From Micromonospora parathelypteridis (lineage in GTDB: Bacteria; Actinomycetota; Actinomycetes; Mycobacteriales; Micromonosporaceae): a stretch of DNA of 64,000 nucleotides. Where the stretch lies: positions 6,696,001 to 6,760,000 of the forward strand of contig NZ_JACHDP010000001.1 in NCBI RefSeq assembly GCF_014201145.1. Direction: 5' to 3'. Positions 50,889 to 58,769 of this stretch are shown piece after piece. The notes beneath the pieces were generated by a model, which was given only the letters and a program-made list of their open reading frames with translations, did not search any database and was not told the DNA's origin. The translations under genes and the position numbers were made by a program. Within the stretch, counting starts at the first letter, position 1. Every line of letters begins with the position of its first letter.

Positions 50889-52178
50889 GTGACCGAGCGC
50901 GCCGCGACGTACGCCGAGGTGTTCGCGGTGCGCGAATACCGCCACCTGTTCGGGGCGTACCTGTTGTCGCTGGCCGGCGACCAGCTCACGGCCGTGACCG
51001 TGGCGTACCTCGTCTTCACCGAAACCGGCTCCGCCGCCCTTGCGGCGGCCGGCTACGCCAGTTCCTACCTCGCCTGGCTCACCGGCGGACCGCTGCTGTC
51101 CGGCCTCGCCGACCGGTTCCCCCGGCGAAACGTCATGATCGCGTGCGACCTTGGCCGCGCGGCGCTCATCCCGCTGGCGGCGCTGCCGGCTCTCCCGGCG
51201 CCGGCCCTGGTGGCGCTCCTCTTCGTGGTCAACCTGATGCGACCGCCGTTCGTGGCGGCGCGGGCGGCGTTGATGCCGGAAGTGCTCGACGGCGACCGCT
51301 ACGCGGTGGCCAACGGCGTGGACAACATCTGCGCCCAGGTCGTGCAGGTGGTCGGCTTCGCCGTCGGGGGGAGTCTGGTGGCGTTGCTGTCGCTGCGCGG
51401 CGCGCTGCTGGTGGATGCCGGCACGTTCCTGGTCTCCGCCCTGCTGATCACGATCGGCGTGCGTTCGCGCCCTGCCCCCCGACCACCGTCCCGCCCGACC
51501 CGCCGTACCCGGGCGGTCGGCCTGCGGGTGATCTTCGCCGACTCCCGGCTGCGGTCCTACGTGCTCGTCCTCTGGACGGCCAGCGCCTTCACCTACGCCG
51601 CCGAGGGGCTGATGGCACCGCTCGCCCGAGAGTACGGCGGCGGCGCCGGCACCGTCGGGCTGTTGCTGGCGGCGGCGCCGTTGGGAATGGCCATCGGCGG
51701 AGTCGCCCTCACCCGGCTCTGTCCGCCGGCGGCCCGGCCACGACTCATCCTGCCCCTGGCCGCGACGTCGACCGGCGTGCTGACGGTGGCCTGGCTCGTC
51801 CCTCCGCTGTGGATGATGTTGCTGCTGTTGGTGCTGGCCGGCGCCGCGAGCGCTTTCGCCATCCCGCTGAACGCGTTGTTCGGCCGGGCGGTGCCGACGG
51901 AGTACCGGGGACGGGCGTTCGGGGTGGCCATCACCGGTCTGAGTGGGCTCCAGGGGGCGGCGATGGTCATGGCCGGTCTGGCCGCCGACCGGTGGCCGGC
52001 CACCACGGTGATCGGGTTCAGCGGCTTGGCGGGTGCGGTGGCGGTCCTCGTCTTCGTGCCGCTGTGGCCCCGGCGGCCTGCCCCGACACCGGTGACGTTC
52101 GAGGTTCCGGTCGAACAAGGCCGAACGACTTCGAACGCTGGCAGCCCTACCGCCGAAGCTGGCGGCGGCCGACGCTGA
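50889..52178 (+). CDS. MFS exporter of the NRPS cluster
   Basis: The 429-residue protein has 12 hydrophobic segments and the MFS loop LTGGPLLSGLADRFPRRNVMIACDLGRAALIPL, resembling enterobactin-exporter-like MFS_3 proteins. It begins at GTG 50889 after CGAAC array A. Its 3' end carries array B, just upstream of the leader of the condensation/adenylation genes. It probably exports the cluster product or gives self-resistance. A second MFS lies inside the operon. Confidence 0.87.
   Translation: MTERAATYAEVFAVREYRHLFGAYLLSLAGDQLTAVTVAYLVFTETGSAALAAAGYASSYLAWLTGGPLLSGLADRFPRRNVMIACDLGRAALIPLAALPALPAPALVALLFVVNLMRPPFVAARAALMPEVLDGDRYAVANGVDNICAQVVQVVGFAVGGSLVALLSLRGALLVDAGTFLVSALLITIGVRSRPAPRPPSRPTRRTRAVGLRVIFADSRLRSYVLVLWTASAFTYAAEGLMAPLAREYGGGAGTVGLLLAAAPLGMAIGGVALTRLCPPAARPRLILPLAATSTGVLTVAWLVPPLWMMLLLLVLAGAASAFAIPLNALFGRAVPTEYRGRAFGVAITGLSGLQGAAMVMAGLAADRWPATTVIGFSGLAGAVAVLVFVPLWPRRPAPTPVTFEVPVEQGRTTSNAGSPTAEAGGGRR
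52111..52136. promoter_or_regulatory. Phased CGAAC direct-repeat array B
   Basis: TCGAAC, CCGAAC and TCGAAC begin at 52111, 52121 and 52131 (10-bp periods) inside the last codons of the MFS gene and upstream of the leader region of the biosynthetic operon. The units are the same as array A, implying a common activator. Confidence 0.65.
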
Positions 52179-52227
52179 GGTCACCGGGCGGGCTCGGGAG
52201 CCGCCCTCTACGGGAGAGGAGAAGCGC

Positions 52228-52266
52228 ATGCGCAACGTCCGCAACCGTGGCATCAGCTGGACCTGA
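52228..52266 (+). CDS. 12-codon ORF in the biosynthetic leader
   Basis: ATG 52228 is preceded by AGGAG with a 6-base spacer and encodes MRNVRNRGISWT before TGA. It lies in the 274-bp leader between the MFS gene and the first condensation gene. It could be a regulatory leader peptide (single Trp near the end) or a very short precursor. It does not fit the MRYxH biarylitide pattern. Translation is unproven, but the ribosome site is as good as those of real genes here. Confidence 0.4.
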   Translation: MRNVRNRGISWT

Positions 52267-52353
52267 CCGTGACGCACCACTTCGTCGGCACGCCTCCGAA
52301 CCCAACTGATGGCCGGAGGGGACCGACCCCGGTGGCGAGAGGAGGTGCGGGAG

Positions 52354-52380
52354 ATGCGGAAGGACGACTGCGTTAAGTGA
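52354..52380 (+). CDS. 8-codon ORF in the biosynthetic leader
   Basis: ATG 52354 follows GGAGG with an 8-base spacer and encodes MRKDDCVK before TGA; an in-frame GTG 52345 is also possible. It is the second tiny ORF starting MR in this leader and ends 18 bp before a strong hairpin. The position suits a leader peptide whose translation affects the hairpin. Confidence 0.35.
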   Translation: MRKDDCVK

Positions 52381-52397
52381 GAGCCGTGTGAAGCGCG

Positions 52398-52428
52398 GTG
52401 GGTGGTCGCCGGCCAGGCGACCACCCAC
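52398..52428 (+). promoter_or_regulatory. Hairpin before the condensation gene (possible attenuator)
   Basis: A perfect 13-bp stem (52398-52410/52416-52428, arm GTGGGTGGTCGCC) with a 5-base loop lies 18 bp after the second tiny ORF and 24 bp before the condensation ATG. No U-run follows. It could terminate, attenuate, or simply fold the 5' leader. Confidence 0.6.
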
Positions 52429-52452
52429 CCACCCCTCGACGCTGGAGAAGCC

Positions 52453-53640
52453 ATGCAGAATTCGGGTGACCACCCGCTCACCATGGGTCAGCTCTCGATG
52501 TGGCGAGCCCTCTCGGTACGCCCCCCGGAACAGCTGTGGGAGTCCAACCTGGACCTCGCCTGGTCAACTCCGGTCGGGACCACCGAGGAGCAGGTGCGGC
52601 AGGCGCTCACCGCCCTGGCCGTGCGGCACGAGTCGCTGCGCACCGTGTACCACGCGGCCGATGATCCCGGCGGCGTGCGGCAGGTGGTCCTGCGCGACCC
52701 ACTCGTGCGGTTCACCGAGGCGTCCGTCCGCGACCCGTTCGACCTGGCCGCCCAGCCGGCGTGGCGGGCCTGGGTGCGTACCCCCGACGACGGTGGAGCA
52801 CCCCAGGTCCGTGTGCTGATCCACCACATCGCGGCCGATGGCGCCGCGGTGCGGATCCTGGAATCCGACTTTCACGCACTGCTGCGCGGTGAACGTCCCG
52901 CCGACGCCCCCGCGCCGCGCGAGGTCGCCGAACGCCAAGGCTCCGACGCCTTCCGGGCCAAGCTGGCCGCGGCCGGCGAATACCGCCGACGCACCGTTGC
53001 TGCCGCACCGCGGGTGCCGGTGACCCGGGGTCCGATGGTGCGGGCCTGCGCGCACACCGGCATCCCGCACGGCGCGGTTCGTGACGCGGCACGGCAGCTG
53101 GGGGTCACCCTGCCCACCCTGCTGCTCACGGTGTACGCGCAGGCGCTCGCCACGACCACGGGCCAGCCCGGACACCTGCTGTGGCAGTTGTCCGCGAACC
53201 GGATGGACCCCACGGTGCGGCGCCTGGTGTCCTCCATGACCCAGCTGGTGCCCCTGCTGGCCGAGTGCGACCCCGACGGGCCGCTGCGCCCGCTGGCCCG
53301 TGACATCAACGTCGCGGCGGCGCGCGCCCTGCAGCACGGCGTGTACGACCCGTTCGCCGTCGAGCTGACGGACTTCGACCACGGCAGCTTCTTCACCTTC
53401 CTCCCGGCGCCGGTCGACGCCGCGGCCGATCCCGCGCCGTCGGAGTGGGAGCCCGGGCGGATCGAGTTCCTCGCTCCCCGCGCGCAGAGCGGAGCCAGCT
53501 TCTACGTGCTGGCGGAGGTGCACCCGTACGTGCAGCTCACCATGCGGGTGATGCGCAACGGGTACGGGCGCGACGAGGTGGAACGCTTCCTGAGCACCAT
53601 GACCGACCTGCTGCTGCGCGCGGTCAAGGACGCGGCATGA
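52453..53640 (+). CDS. Stand-alone NRPS condensation-domain protein
   Basis: From ATG 52453 the 395-residue protein starts MQNSGDHPLTMGQLSMWRAL. It has the catalytic HHIAADG motif (residues 124-130, HHxxxDG), an N-terminal ALAVRHESLRTVYH block and RLVSSMTQLVPLLAECD in the second half, so it is a free condensation domain. It is shorter than the usual ~450 residues. In NRPS chemistry it would join an acyl or aminoacyl donor to the amine of an acceptor on the carrier protein. It heads the operon and overlaps the MFS gene by ATGA. Confidence 0.88.
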   Translation: MQNSGDHPLTMGQLSMWRALSVRPPEQLWESNLDLAWSTPVGTTEEQVRQALTALAVRHESLRTVYHAADDPGGVRQVVLRDPLVRFTEASVRDPFDLAAQPAWRAWVRTPDDGGAPQVRVLIHHIAADGAAVRILESDFHALLRGERPADAPAPREVAERQGSDAFRAKLAAAGEYRRRTVAAAPRVPVTRGPMVRACAHTGIPHGAVRDAARQLGVTLPTLLLTVYAQALATTTGQPGHLLWQLSANRMDPTVRRLVSSMTQLVPLLAECDPDGPLRPLARDINVAAARALQHGVYDPFAVELTDFDHGSFFTFLPAPVDAAADPAPSEWEPGRIEFLAPRAQSGASFYVLAEVHPYVQLTMRVMRNGYGRDEVERFLSTMTDLLLRAVKDAA

Positions 53641-54968
53641 CGGACAGCCTGTGGCGACACCGAAACTTCCTGGTGTTGTGGTCGGGCAAGACCCTCAGCG
53701 AGGTCGGCGACGCGGTGTCGATGCTGGTCATCCCGCTGCTGGCCGTCACCGTGCTGGACGCCTCCGCCGTGGAGGTGGGTGTCCTCAGCGCCACCCGGAT
53801 GGTGGCCTACCTGTTCCTCTCCCTGCCCGCCGGGGTGTGGGTGGACCGGATGCGCAAACGCCGGGTCATGGTGGTCTGTCACCTCGTGCGGGCCGGGCTG
53901 GTGGCCACCGTCGCCGTCGGTGCGTGGGCCGGCTGGGTCACGATGATGCAACTGTGGACCGTGGCGCTGCTGTCCAGCGTCTGCACCGTGCTGTACGAGA
54001 CCGCGCACCAGAGTTTCCTGCCGTCGATCGTCACCAAGGACCAGCTGCTCGACGCCAACGGCAAGCTGACGACCACGTACTCGGTCTCGCGGATCGCCGG
54101 GTACGGCGTGGGCGGCGCGGTGGTGTCGGCGCTGGGCGTGGCGCGTGCCGCCGGCGTCGACGCGCTCGCCTACGTGGTGAACGCCGCGTCCCTCCTGCTG
54201 ATCCGCGATACCGAGGAGCGGCCGACCGTGGCGCGGCGTCGGGACTTCCGCCGCGAACTGGGCGACGGCCTGTCCTTCGTGTTCCGCCACCCGGTCATGC
54301 CCCGGCTGGTGGCGGCCGCGGCGTCGTTCAACCTGTTCAGTCAGATGCTCTTCGCGTTGGCGGTCCTCTACCTGGTGCGCGACCTGCGTCTGAGCGAGGG
54401 CATGGTCGGTGTGGTGATGGGGCTGACCACGGTCGGCGGGATCGTCGGCGGCCTGGCGTCCGCACGGCTGGCGCGCGTGGTGGGCACGGCCCGGATCATC
54501 TGGATCGCCCCGCTGGGGATCGGCTGGACGGTGCTCCTCGTACCGGCCGCCCAGTCCGGCTGGGGTCCGGCCGCCTACACGGTCGGGATGGCGGGGATGG
54601 GGGTGGTGTTCGCCATCTTCAACTCGGCGTCGGTCAGCTACCGGCAACGGGTCTGCCCTCCGGAGCTGCTCGGGAGGATGACGGCGTCGGTCCGATTCGT
54701 GATCTTCGGGGTGATGCCGGTGGGCGCACTGGCGGGCGGGCTGCTGGGCAGCTGGCTGGGGGTACGACCGACGCTGTGGATCGCGGCCGTCGGCGTGTGG
54801 GCGTCGGGCCTGTTGCTGTACTTCTCGCCGCTACGGCGGTGGCGTGACCTGCCGGACGAGGCCGATGCGCCAGCCGGCGGGCAGCCGGAGACGCGCTTCC
54901 CGGCGCCGCGTGAGCGGTCGCCGGTCGACCCGGCCGGCAAGGCCATCGGAGGTGTACGACGTGCATGA
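53637..54968 (+). CDS. MFS exporter
   Basis: The 443-residue protein has the MFS_3-type pattern with LPAGVWVDRMRKRRVMVVCHLVRAG after helix 2, closely similar to the MFS at 21424. The start ATG overlaps the preceding condensation stop. Placement inside a biosynthetic operon argues for export of its product. The C-terminal tail is hydrophilic and overlaps the next gene by eight bases. Confidence 0.9.
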   Translation: MTDSLWRHRNFLVLWSGKTLSEVGDAVSMLVIPLLAVTVLDASAVEVGVLSATRMVAYLFLSLPAGVWVDRMRKRRVMVVCHLVRAGLVATVAVGAWAGWVTMMQLWTVALLSSVCTVLYETAHQSFLPSIVTKDQLLDANGKLTTTYSVSRIAGYGVGGAVVSALGVARAAGVDALAYVVNAASLLLIRDTEERPTVARRRDFRRELGDGLSFVFRHPVMPRLVAAAASFNLFSQMLFALAVLYLVRDLRLSEGMVGVVMGLTTVGGIVGGLASARLARVVGTARIIWIAPLGIGWTVLLVPAAQSGWGPAAYTVGMAGMGVVFAIFNSASVSYRQRVCPPELLGRMTASVRFVIFGVMPVGALAGGLLGSWLGVRPTLWIAAVGVWASGLLLYFSPLRRWRDLPDEADAPAGGQPETRFPAPRERSPVDPAGKAIGGVRRA

Positions 54969-56058
54969 CGAGCCGTTCGGCCAGCGCATTCTCTCCTGGA
55001 CGGGTGGGCCGGCGAACCCCGACCGGTTCGTCGCGCTGGGCGGGGTCCGGCTACCCGCGGAACCCGACCCCGCCGCCCTGCAACACGCCCTGGACACGAT
55101 CGTGGCCCGGCACCCCGTGCTGGGTGCGGGGCCGGTCCCGCTGCGCGTCGTCGACGACGTGTGGGCGGCGGCCGCCGCGGGCCGTTACCCGCGCGACGCG
55201 AGCTGCCTGCTCTGGGCGTACCTGGCCGGACGCGAGTTGCTGCTCGTGGCGCACCACAACGTGTCCGACCCGTGGTCCATGCGGCTGCTGCTGCGCGAGG
55301 TGCTGAAGCCGGGGACCGGGCCGGCCCCCTCCTATTACGGCGGCACGTCGACCCCGGCGCCCAAGCGGATCAACCGGTCCGTGCCGTTCTGGCGCGAGAT
55401 GCTCGCCGACGTACCGGCCCTGGCCCCGGGCGTGGCCGTGGGCGACGACGGGGGCACGGCCGAGATCAGAACGCCGAGCGGCATCACTCAGCAGCAGGCG
55501 GCCGTGGTGGCCCGGACCGTGCGCAGCACGCCGTTCGTCGTCCTGCTCACCGCGTTCGCACGGGCCCTCGACCCGCTCAGCCCGGGCGAGGCCGTCATTC
55601 CCGTGCTGACGCACGGCCGGCAGCGTGCCGACTGGGACACCGTGGGGCTGTACATGAACGCGCTGCCGGTACGGCTGCGCACGCCGACGGTAGGCGCGGT
55701 GCACCGCGCGTTCGCCGAGGCGTACGCGCATGAGATCCCGTTTCCGGTGCTGCTGGACGCGGTGCCGCAGGCCGACGCGCTGTTCGCCGACGGCGGGCCG
55801 GGCCTGGCCCAGTTCGAGGTGATCCAGGTGCCGGAGGGCGCCGGGATCGAGCCGCTGACGATCCCTCCCGGGCTCGGGCTGGGCGGGCCGTTGCTGCCCG
55901 TCAACGGGCTGACGTTCTGGCTCGAGCCGGGCGCGGGCGGCGCCTACACCGTCTGCGTGCGCTACCGCCGCTCGTGGCGGGAGGCCGACATGCAGGCCCT
56001 GGTCGGCCGATTCATCGACAGTTGGGAGGAGATCCGTGCAGACGCGCAGCGAGCTTGA
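54961..56058 (+). CDS. Second condensation-like protein
   Basis: From GTG 54961, behind GGAGG at 54948-54952, the 365-residue product contains AALQHALDTIVARHPVLGAG and the active-site motif HHNVSDP at 98-104. Pro stands in the last position of HHxxxDG, and the catalytic second His and Asp are kept. A later VGLYMNALPVRL matches the DFG-like/latch region of condensation domains. It is short (usual ~450), so it may catalyse another transfer such as ester or amide formation or product release. It overlaps the carrier protein gene by 23 bp. Confidence 0.8.
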   Translation: MHDEPFGQRILSWTGGPANPDRFVALGGVRLPAEPDPAALQHALDTIVARHPVLGAGPVPLRVVDDVWAAAAAGRYPRDASCLLWAYLAGRELLLVAHHNVSDPWSMRLLLREVLKPGTGPAPSYYGGTSTPAPKRINRSVPFWREMLADVPALAPGVAVGDDGGTAEIRTPSGITQQQAAVVARTVRSTPFVVLLTAFARALDPLSPGEAVIPVLTHGRQRADWDTVGLYMNALPVRLRTPTVGAVHRAFAEAYAHEIPFPVLLDAVPQADALFADGGPGLAQFEVIQVPEGAGIEPLTIPPGLGLGGPLLPVNGLTFWLEPGAGGAYTVCVRYRRSWREADMQALVGRFIDSWEEIRADAQRA

Positions 56059-56266
56059 GACGATGTTGACCCGGCTCTGGAGCGAGAAGTTGAACGTCAC
56101 CCCGGTGGGGGTCGACGACGACTTCTTCGCCCTCGGCGGTGATTCGCTGCTCGCCGCCGACCTGCTGATGGACCTCTACGACCAGCTCGGCGTCGAGGTC
56201 GACGCCGCAGTGCTGTTCCTCAAGCCGACCATCGCCGAGCTGGTCGACGAGGTACTGGCCGCATGA
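56036..56266 (+). CDS. Stand-alone peptidyl carrier protein
   Basis: The 76-residue acyl/peptidyl carrier has the phosphopantetheine site FFALGGDSLLAADLL with Ser37. It would be loaded by the stand-alone adenylation enzyme two genes downstream and presented to the P450 and condensation proteins. It starts at GTG 56036 within the end of the preceding gene and overlaps the P450 by ATGA. A 4'-phosphopantetheinyl transferase is not in the window. Confidence 0.93.
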   Translation: MQTRSELETMLTRLWSEKLNVTPVGVDDDFFALGGDSLLAADLLMDLYDQLGVEVDAAVLFLKPTIAELVDEVLAA

Positions 56267-57471
56267 GAACCCCACCGTGTGGGCACACCCGCCCCCCGGG
56301 CAGGATCGACCTCGCCGACCCCGGCCTGCATGGTGGCGGCGACCCGCACGCCGCCTGGCGGATGCTGCGCCGATGGGATCCCGTCAGCTGGCAGCCCGCG
56401 CAGGGCGGGTCAGGCTTCTGGGCGGTCACCCGCCACACCGACGTCAGAACCGTCCTGGCCGACCATTCCCGGTTCACCTCCACCGGTGGGGTGGTGCTCA
56501 GCATGCTCGGCCGGCCCGAACCGGCGCAGAACCAGCAGTTCGCGGCGACCGACCCGCCGCGGCACGGCCTCATCCGGGGGCCGCTGCAGCAGCAGATGAC
56601 CGCACGTGCGGTAGCACGGCACGAACCGGCCATCCGTTCCTTCGTACGGGAGATGCTGCGCCCCGCCGACGGGCTCCTGGACTTCGCCTCGCTCACCTCC
56701 GCCCTGCCGATGGCCTTCCTGGGACCGATGATGGACATCCCGACGGCGGACTGGCCCGCTCTGGCCCGGTGGGTGTCCATGTCGGTGGCCGAACACGACC
56801 CGGACGTCATGCTGCCCGGCGGCCCGTCCGCGACCCTCGACCGTGGACACCGGGAACTGTTCGCGTACCTGCTCGACCTGGTGATCTCGCACCGACGGCG
56901 GCCACGCGGCGACCTGGTGGACGTGCTGGGCGCCATGCCGCTGCGCGCCGGGGCGATCGTGGCCAACTGCTACAGCCTGCTGCTCGGCGGCAGCGCGGCC
57001 TTCCCGCACGTGCCCCGCGCGGTCCTGGCCGAGCTGATCCGCACCGGGCGCTACGAGGACTGGGCCCGCCGACCCGAGCGGATCGGCCGCGCGGTGGAGG
57101 AGGCGCTTCGGTTCGCCTCACCGGCCGGGCACTTCATGCGGCTGGCGACGAGCGACACCGCCCTCGGCGGCGTACGCGTCGCGGCGGGCGACGCCGTCGT
57201 GGTGTGGCTCGGGTCGGCGAACCGTGACGAGTCCGTCTTTCGCGACCCCGACACCCTCGACCCGGACCGGCACCCGAACCGGCACCTGGCCTTTGGGGAG
57301 GGCCGGCACTACTGCCTGGGGGCGGCATTCGCCAGGCTGACGTTGCGCGTCTTCTTCGAGGAACTCTTCGCCACCTTCACGTCCTTCGAACCGGCCGGCG
57401 AGGTCGAGCGCGTACGGTCCAACTGGCTCGGCGGGATCAAGCGGATGCCGGTCCTGGCCGGTCGGCGGTGA
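56263..57471 (+). CDS. Cytochrome P450, probable carrier-bound amino-acid oxidase
   Basis: The 402-residue P450 has the heme-ligand loop FGEGRHYCLG (residues 344-353, Cys351) and ExxR (EALR, 280-283). The I-helix, normally AGxxT with an acid-alcohol pair, reads LLLGGSAAFPH at 239-249 and lacks that pair. Overlap with the carrier gene and proximity to a His-like adenylation enzyme suggest a role like NikQ, NovI or OxyD, which hydroxylate the beta-carbon of a PCP-bound amino acid. The exact oxidation is not known. Confidence 0.9.
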   Translation: MRTPPCGHTRPPGRIDLADPGLHGGGDPHAAWRMLRRWDPVSWQPAQGGSGFWAVTRHTDVRTVLADHSRFTSTGGVVLSMLGRPEPAQNQQFAATDPPRHGLIRGPLQQQMTARAVARHEPAIRSFVREMLRPADGLLDFASLTSALPMAFLGPMMDIPTADWPALARWVSMSVAEHDPDVMLPGGPSATLDRGHRELFAYLLDLVISHRRRPRGDLVDVLGAMPLRAGAIVANCYSLLLGGSAAFPHVPRAVLAELIRTGRYEDWARRPERIGRAVEEALRFASPAGHFMRLATSDTALGGVRVAAGDAVVVWLGSANRDESVFRDPDTLDPDRHPNRHLAFGEGRHYCLGAAFARLTLRVFFEELFATFTSFEPAGEVERVRSNWLGGIKRMPVLAGRR

Positions 57472-58769
57472 TCCCCGAGGCGCTCGCCACCCAGCTGCGC
57501 ACCCGCCGGGAGTCGCTGGCCGTGGTGGACCCCGAGCAGTCCCTGACGTACGCCGACCTGGACGGCTTGAGCGGCGCGGTCGCGCTCCACCTCGAACAGC
57601 AGGGGGTGGCCGTCGGCGACCCGGTCATCGTGCACACCCGGCTGTCGCGCTGGGCAATCGTGGCCATGATCGGCGTCCTCAGAGCGGGAGCCCGCTACGT
57701 ACCCATCGACGCGGCCTTCCCCGCGACCCGGCGCGAGTTGATGGCCGCTGGCAGTGGCGCGCGCGTGACACTCACCGAGAAGCTGCTGGCGACGTTGCGT
57801 CCGGCCCGCTTCGACTGGCAGGACGGGCCGGACGCGTACACGTTGTTCACCAGCGGATCGACCGGCGTACCGAAGGCGGTCACGGTGTCCAGGGCGGCGC
57901 TGAGCTACTCGACGGGCGCCCGGCTGGAGTACTACGGCCGCCCACCCGAACGGTTCATGCTCAGCTCGTCCATCTCCTTCGACAGCTCGGTCGCGGGCAT
58001 CTACTGGACGCTGTGCACGGGCGGCACCCTGGTCATCCCGAGCGACCGACCGTTCGACGTGCGGGCGATCGTCCGGGCCGGCGCCGCGCACCGGCCCACC
58101 CACACGCTGATGGTCCCGTCCCTGTACCGCCTCGTGCTGCGCTCGCCGGTGCCCAGCCTGACGACCGTGATCGTGGCCGGGGAGAGCTGTCCACCCGGCC
58201 TGGTCGACCTGCACCACGAGCGAATGCCGGACGCGACGCTCTACAACGAGTACGGCCCGACCGAGTGCACCGTCTGGAGCACCGTGCACAGGTGCGCGGT
58301 GGGCGAGGACCCGGTCCCCATCGGCCGTCCGATCCCCGGTACGACGGTCTCGATCGACGACGGCGAGCTGTGCGTCTCCTCGCCCGGGGTGGTGTCCGGG
58401 GGCACGGTTTACCGCACCGGTGACCGGGTCAGCAGGGGCGCCGACGGCCTGCTGCGGTACCACGGACGCATTGACGAGCAGCTTAAAATTGGTGGGATGC
58501 GTATCGAGCCGGCCGAGATCGAGCACGCCCTGATGGCCCACCCGGCGGTGCTCCTCGCCGGCGTCGCCGTCCCCTATCAGGGTGTCGCGTACGTCGTCTG
58601 CGCCGAGCCGGTGGATCAGAAGGCCCTGCGCGCACACCTGCTCGACCGGCTGCCCGCCGTGGCCGTGCCCACCGTGTTCGAGCGGGTGCGATCGCTGTCC
58701 ACTTTGCCCAATGGCAAACTCGACAGGCGTGCCCTGAGCCAAGCCGACCACACTCGACATGGCGACTGA
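57468..58769 (+). CDS. Stand-alone NRPS adenylation enzyme with histidine-like pocket
   Basis: The 433-residue enzyme has core motifs LFTSGSTGVPKAV (A3), NEYGPTE (A5), YRTGD (A7), GRIDEQLKIGGMRIEP (A8) and LPNGKLDR (A10). By hand alignment to GrsA the specificity residues are D172, S173, A176, L214, I235, A237, E261, V269, W270 and K417 (DSALIAEVWK), close to the bacitracin His code DSELTAEVCK. It should activate an amino acid, most likely histidine, and load the carrier at 56036. No MbtH-like gene is adjacent. It overlaps both neighbours. Confidence 0.9.
   Translation: MIPEALATQLRTRRESLAVVDPEQSLTYADLDGLSGAVALHLEQQGVAVGDPVIVHTRLSRWAIVAMIGVLRAGARYVPIDAAFPATRRELMAAGSGARVTLTEKLLATLRPARFDWQDGPDAYTLFTSGSTGVPKAVTVSRAALSYSTGARLEYYGRPPERFMLSSSISFDSSVAGIYWTLCTGGTLVIPSDRPFDVRAIVRAGAAHRPTHTLMVPSLYRLVLRSPVPSLTTVIVAGESCPPGLVDLHHERMPDATLYNEYGPTECTVWSTVHRCAVGEDPVPIGRPIPGTTVSIDDGELCVSSPGVVSGGTVYRTGDRVSRGADGLLRYHGRIDEQLKIGGMRIEPAEIEHALMAHPAVLLAGVAVPYQGVAYVVCAEPVDQKALRAHLLDRLPAVAVPTVFERVRSLSTLPNGKLDRRALSQADHTRHGD

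Noticed and set aside
52228..52266. Biarylitide-type P450-crosslinked pentapeptide precursor (MRYxH)
   Set aside because: The encoded MRNVRNRGISWT starts with MR but lacks the Tyr/His crosslinking residues, and the P450 is four genes away and coupled to a carrier protein.
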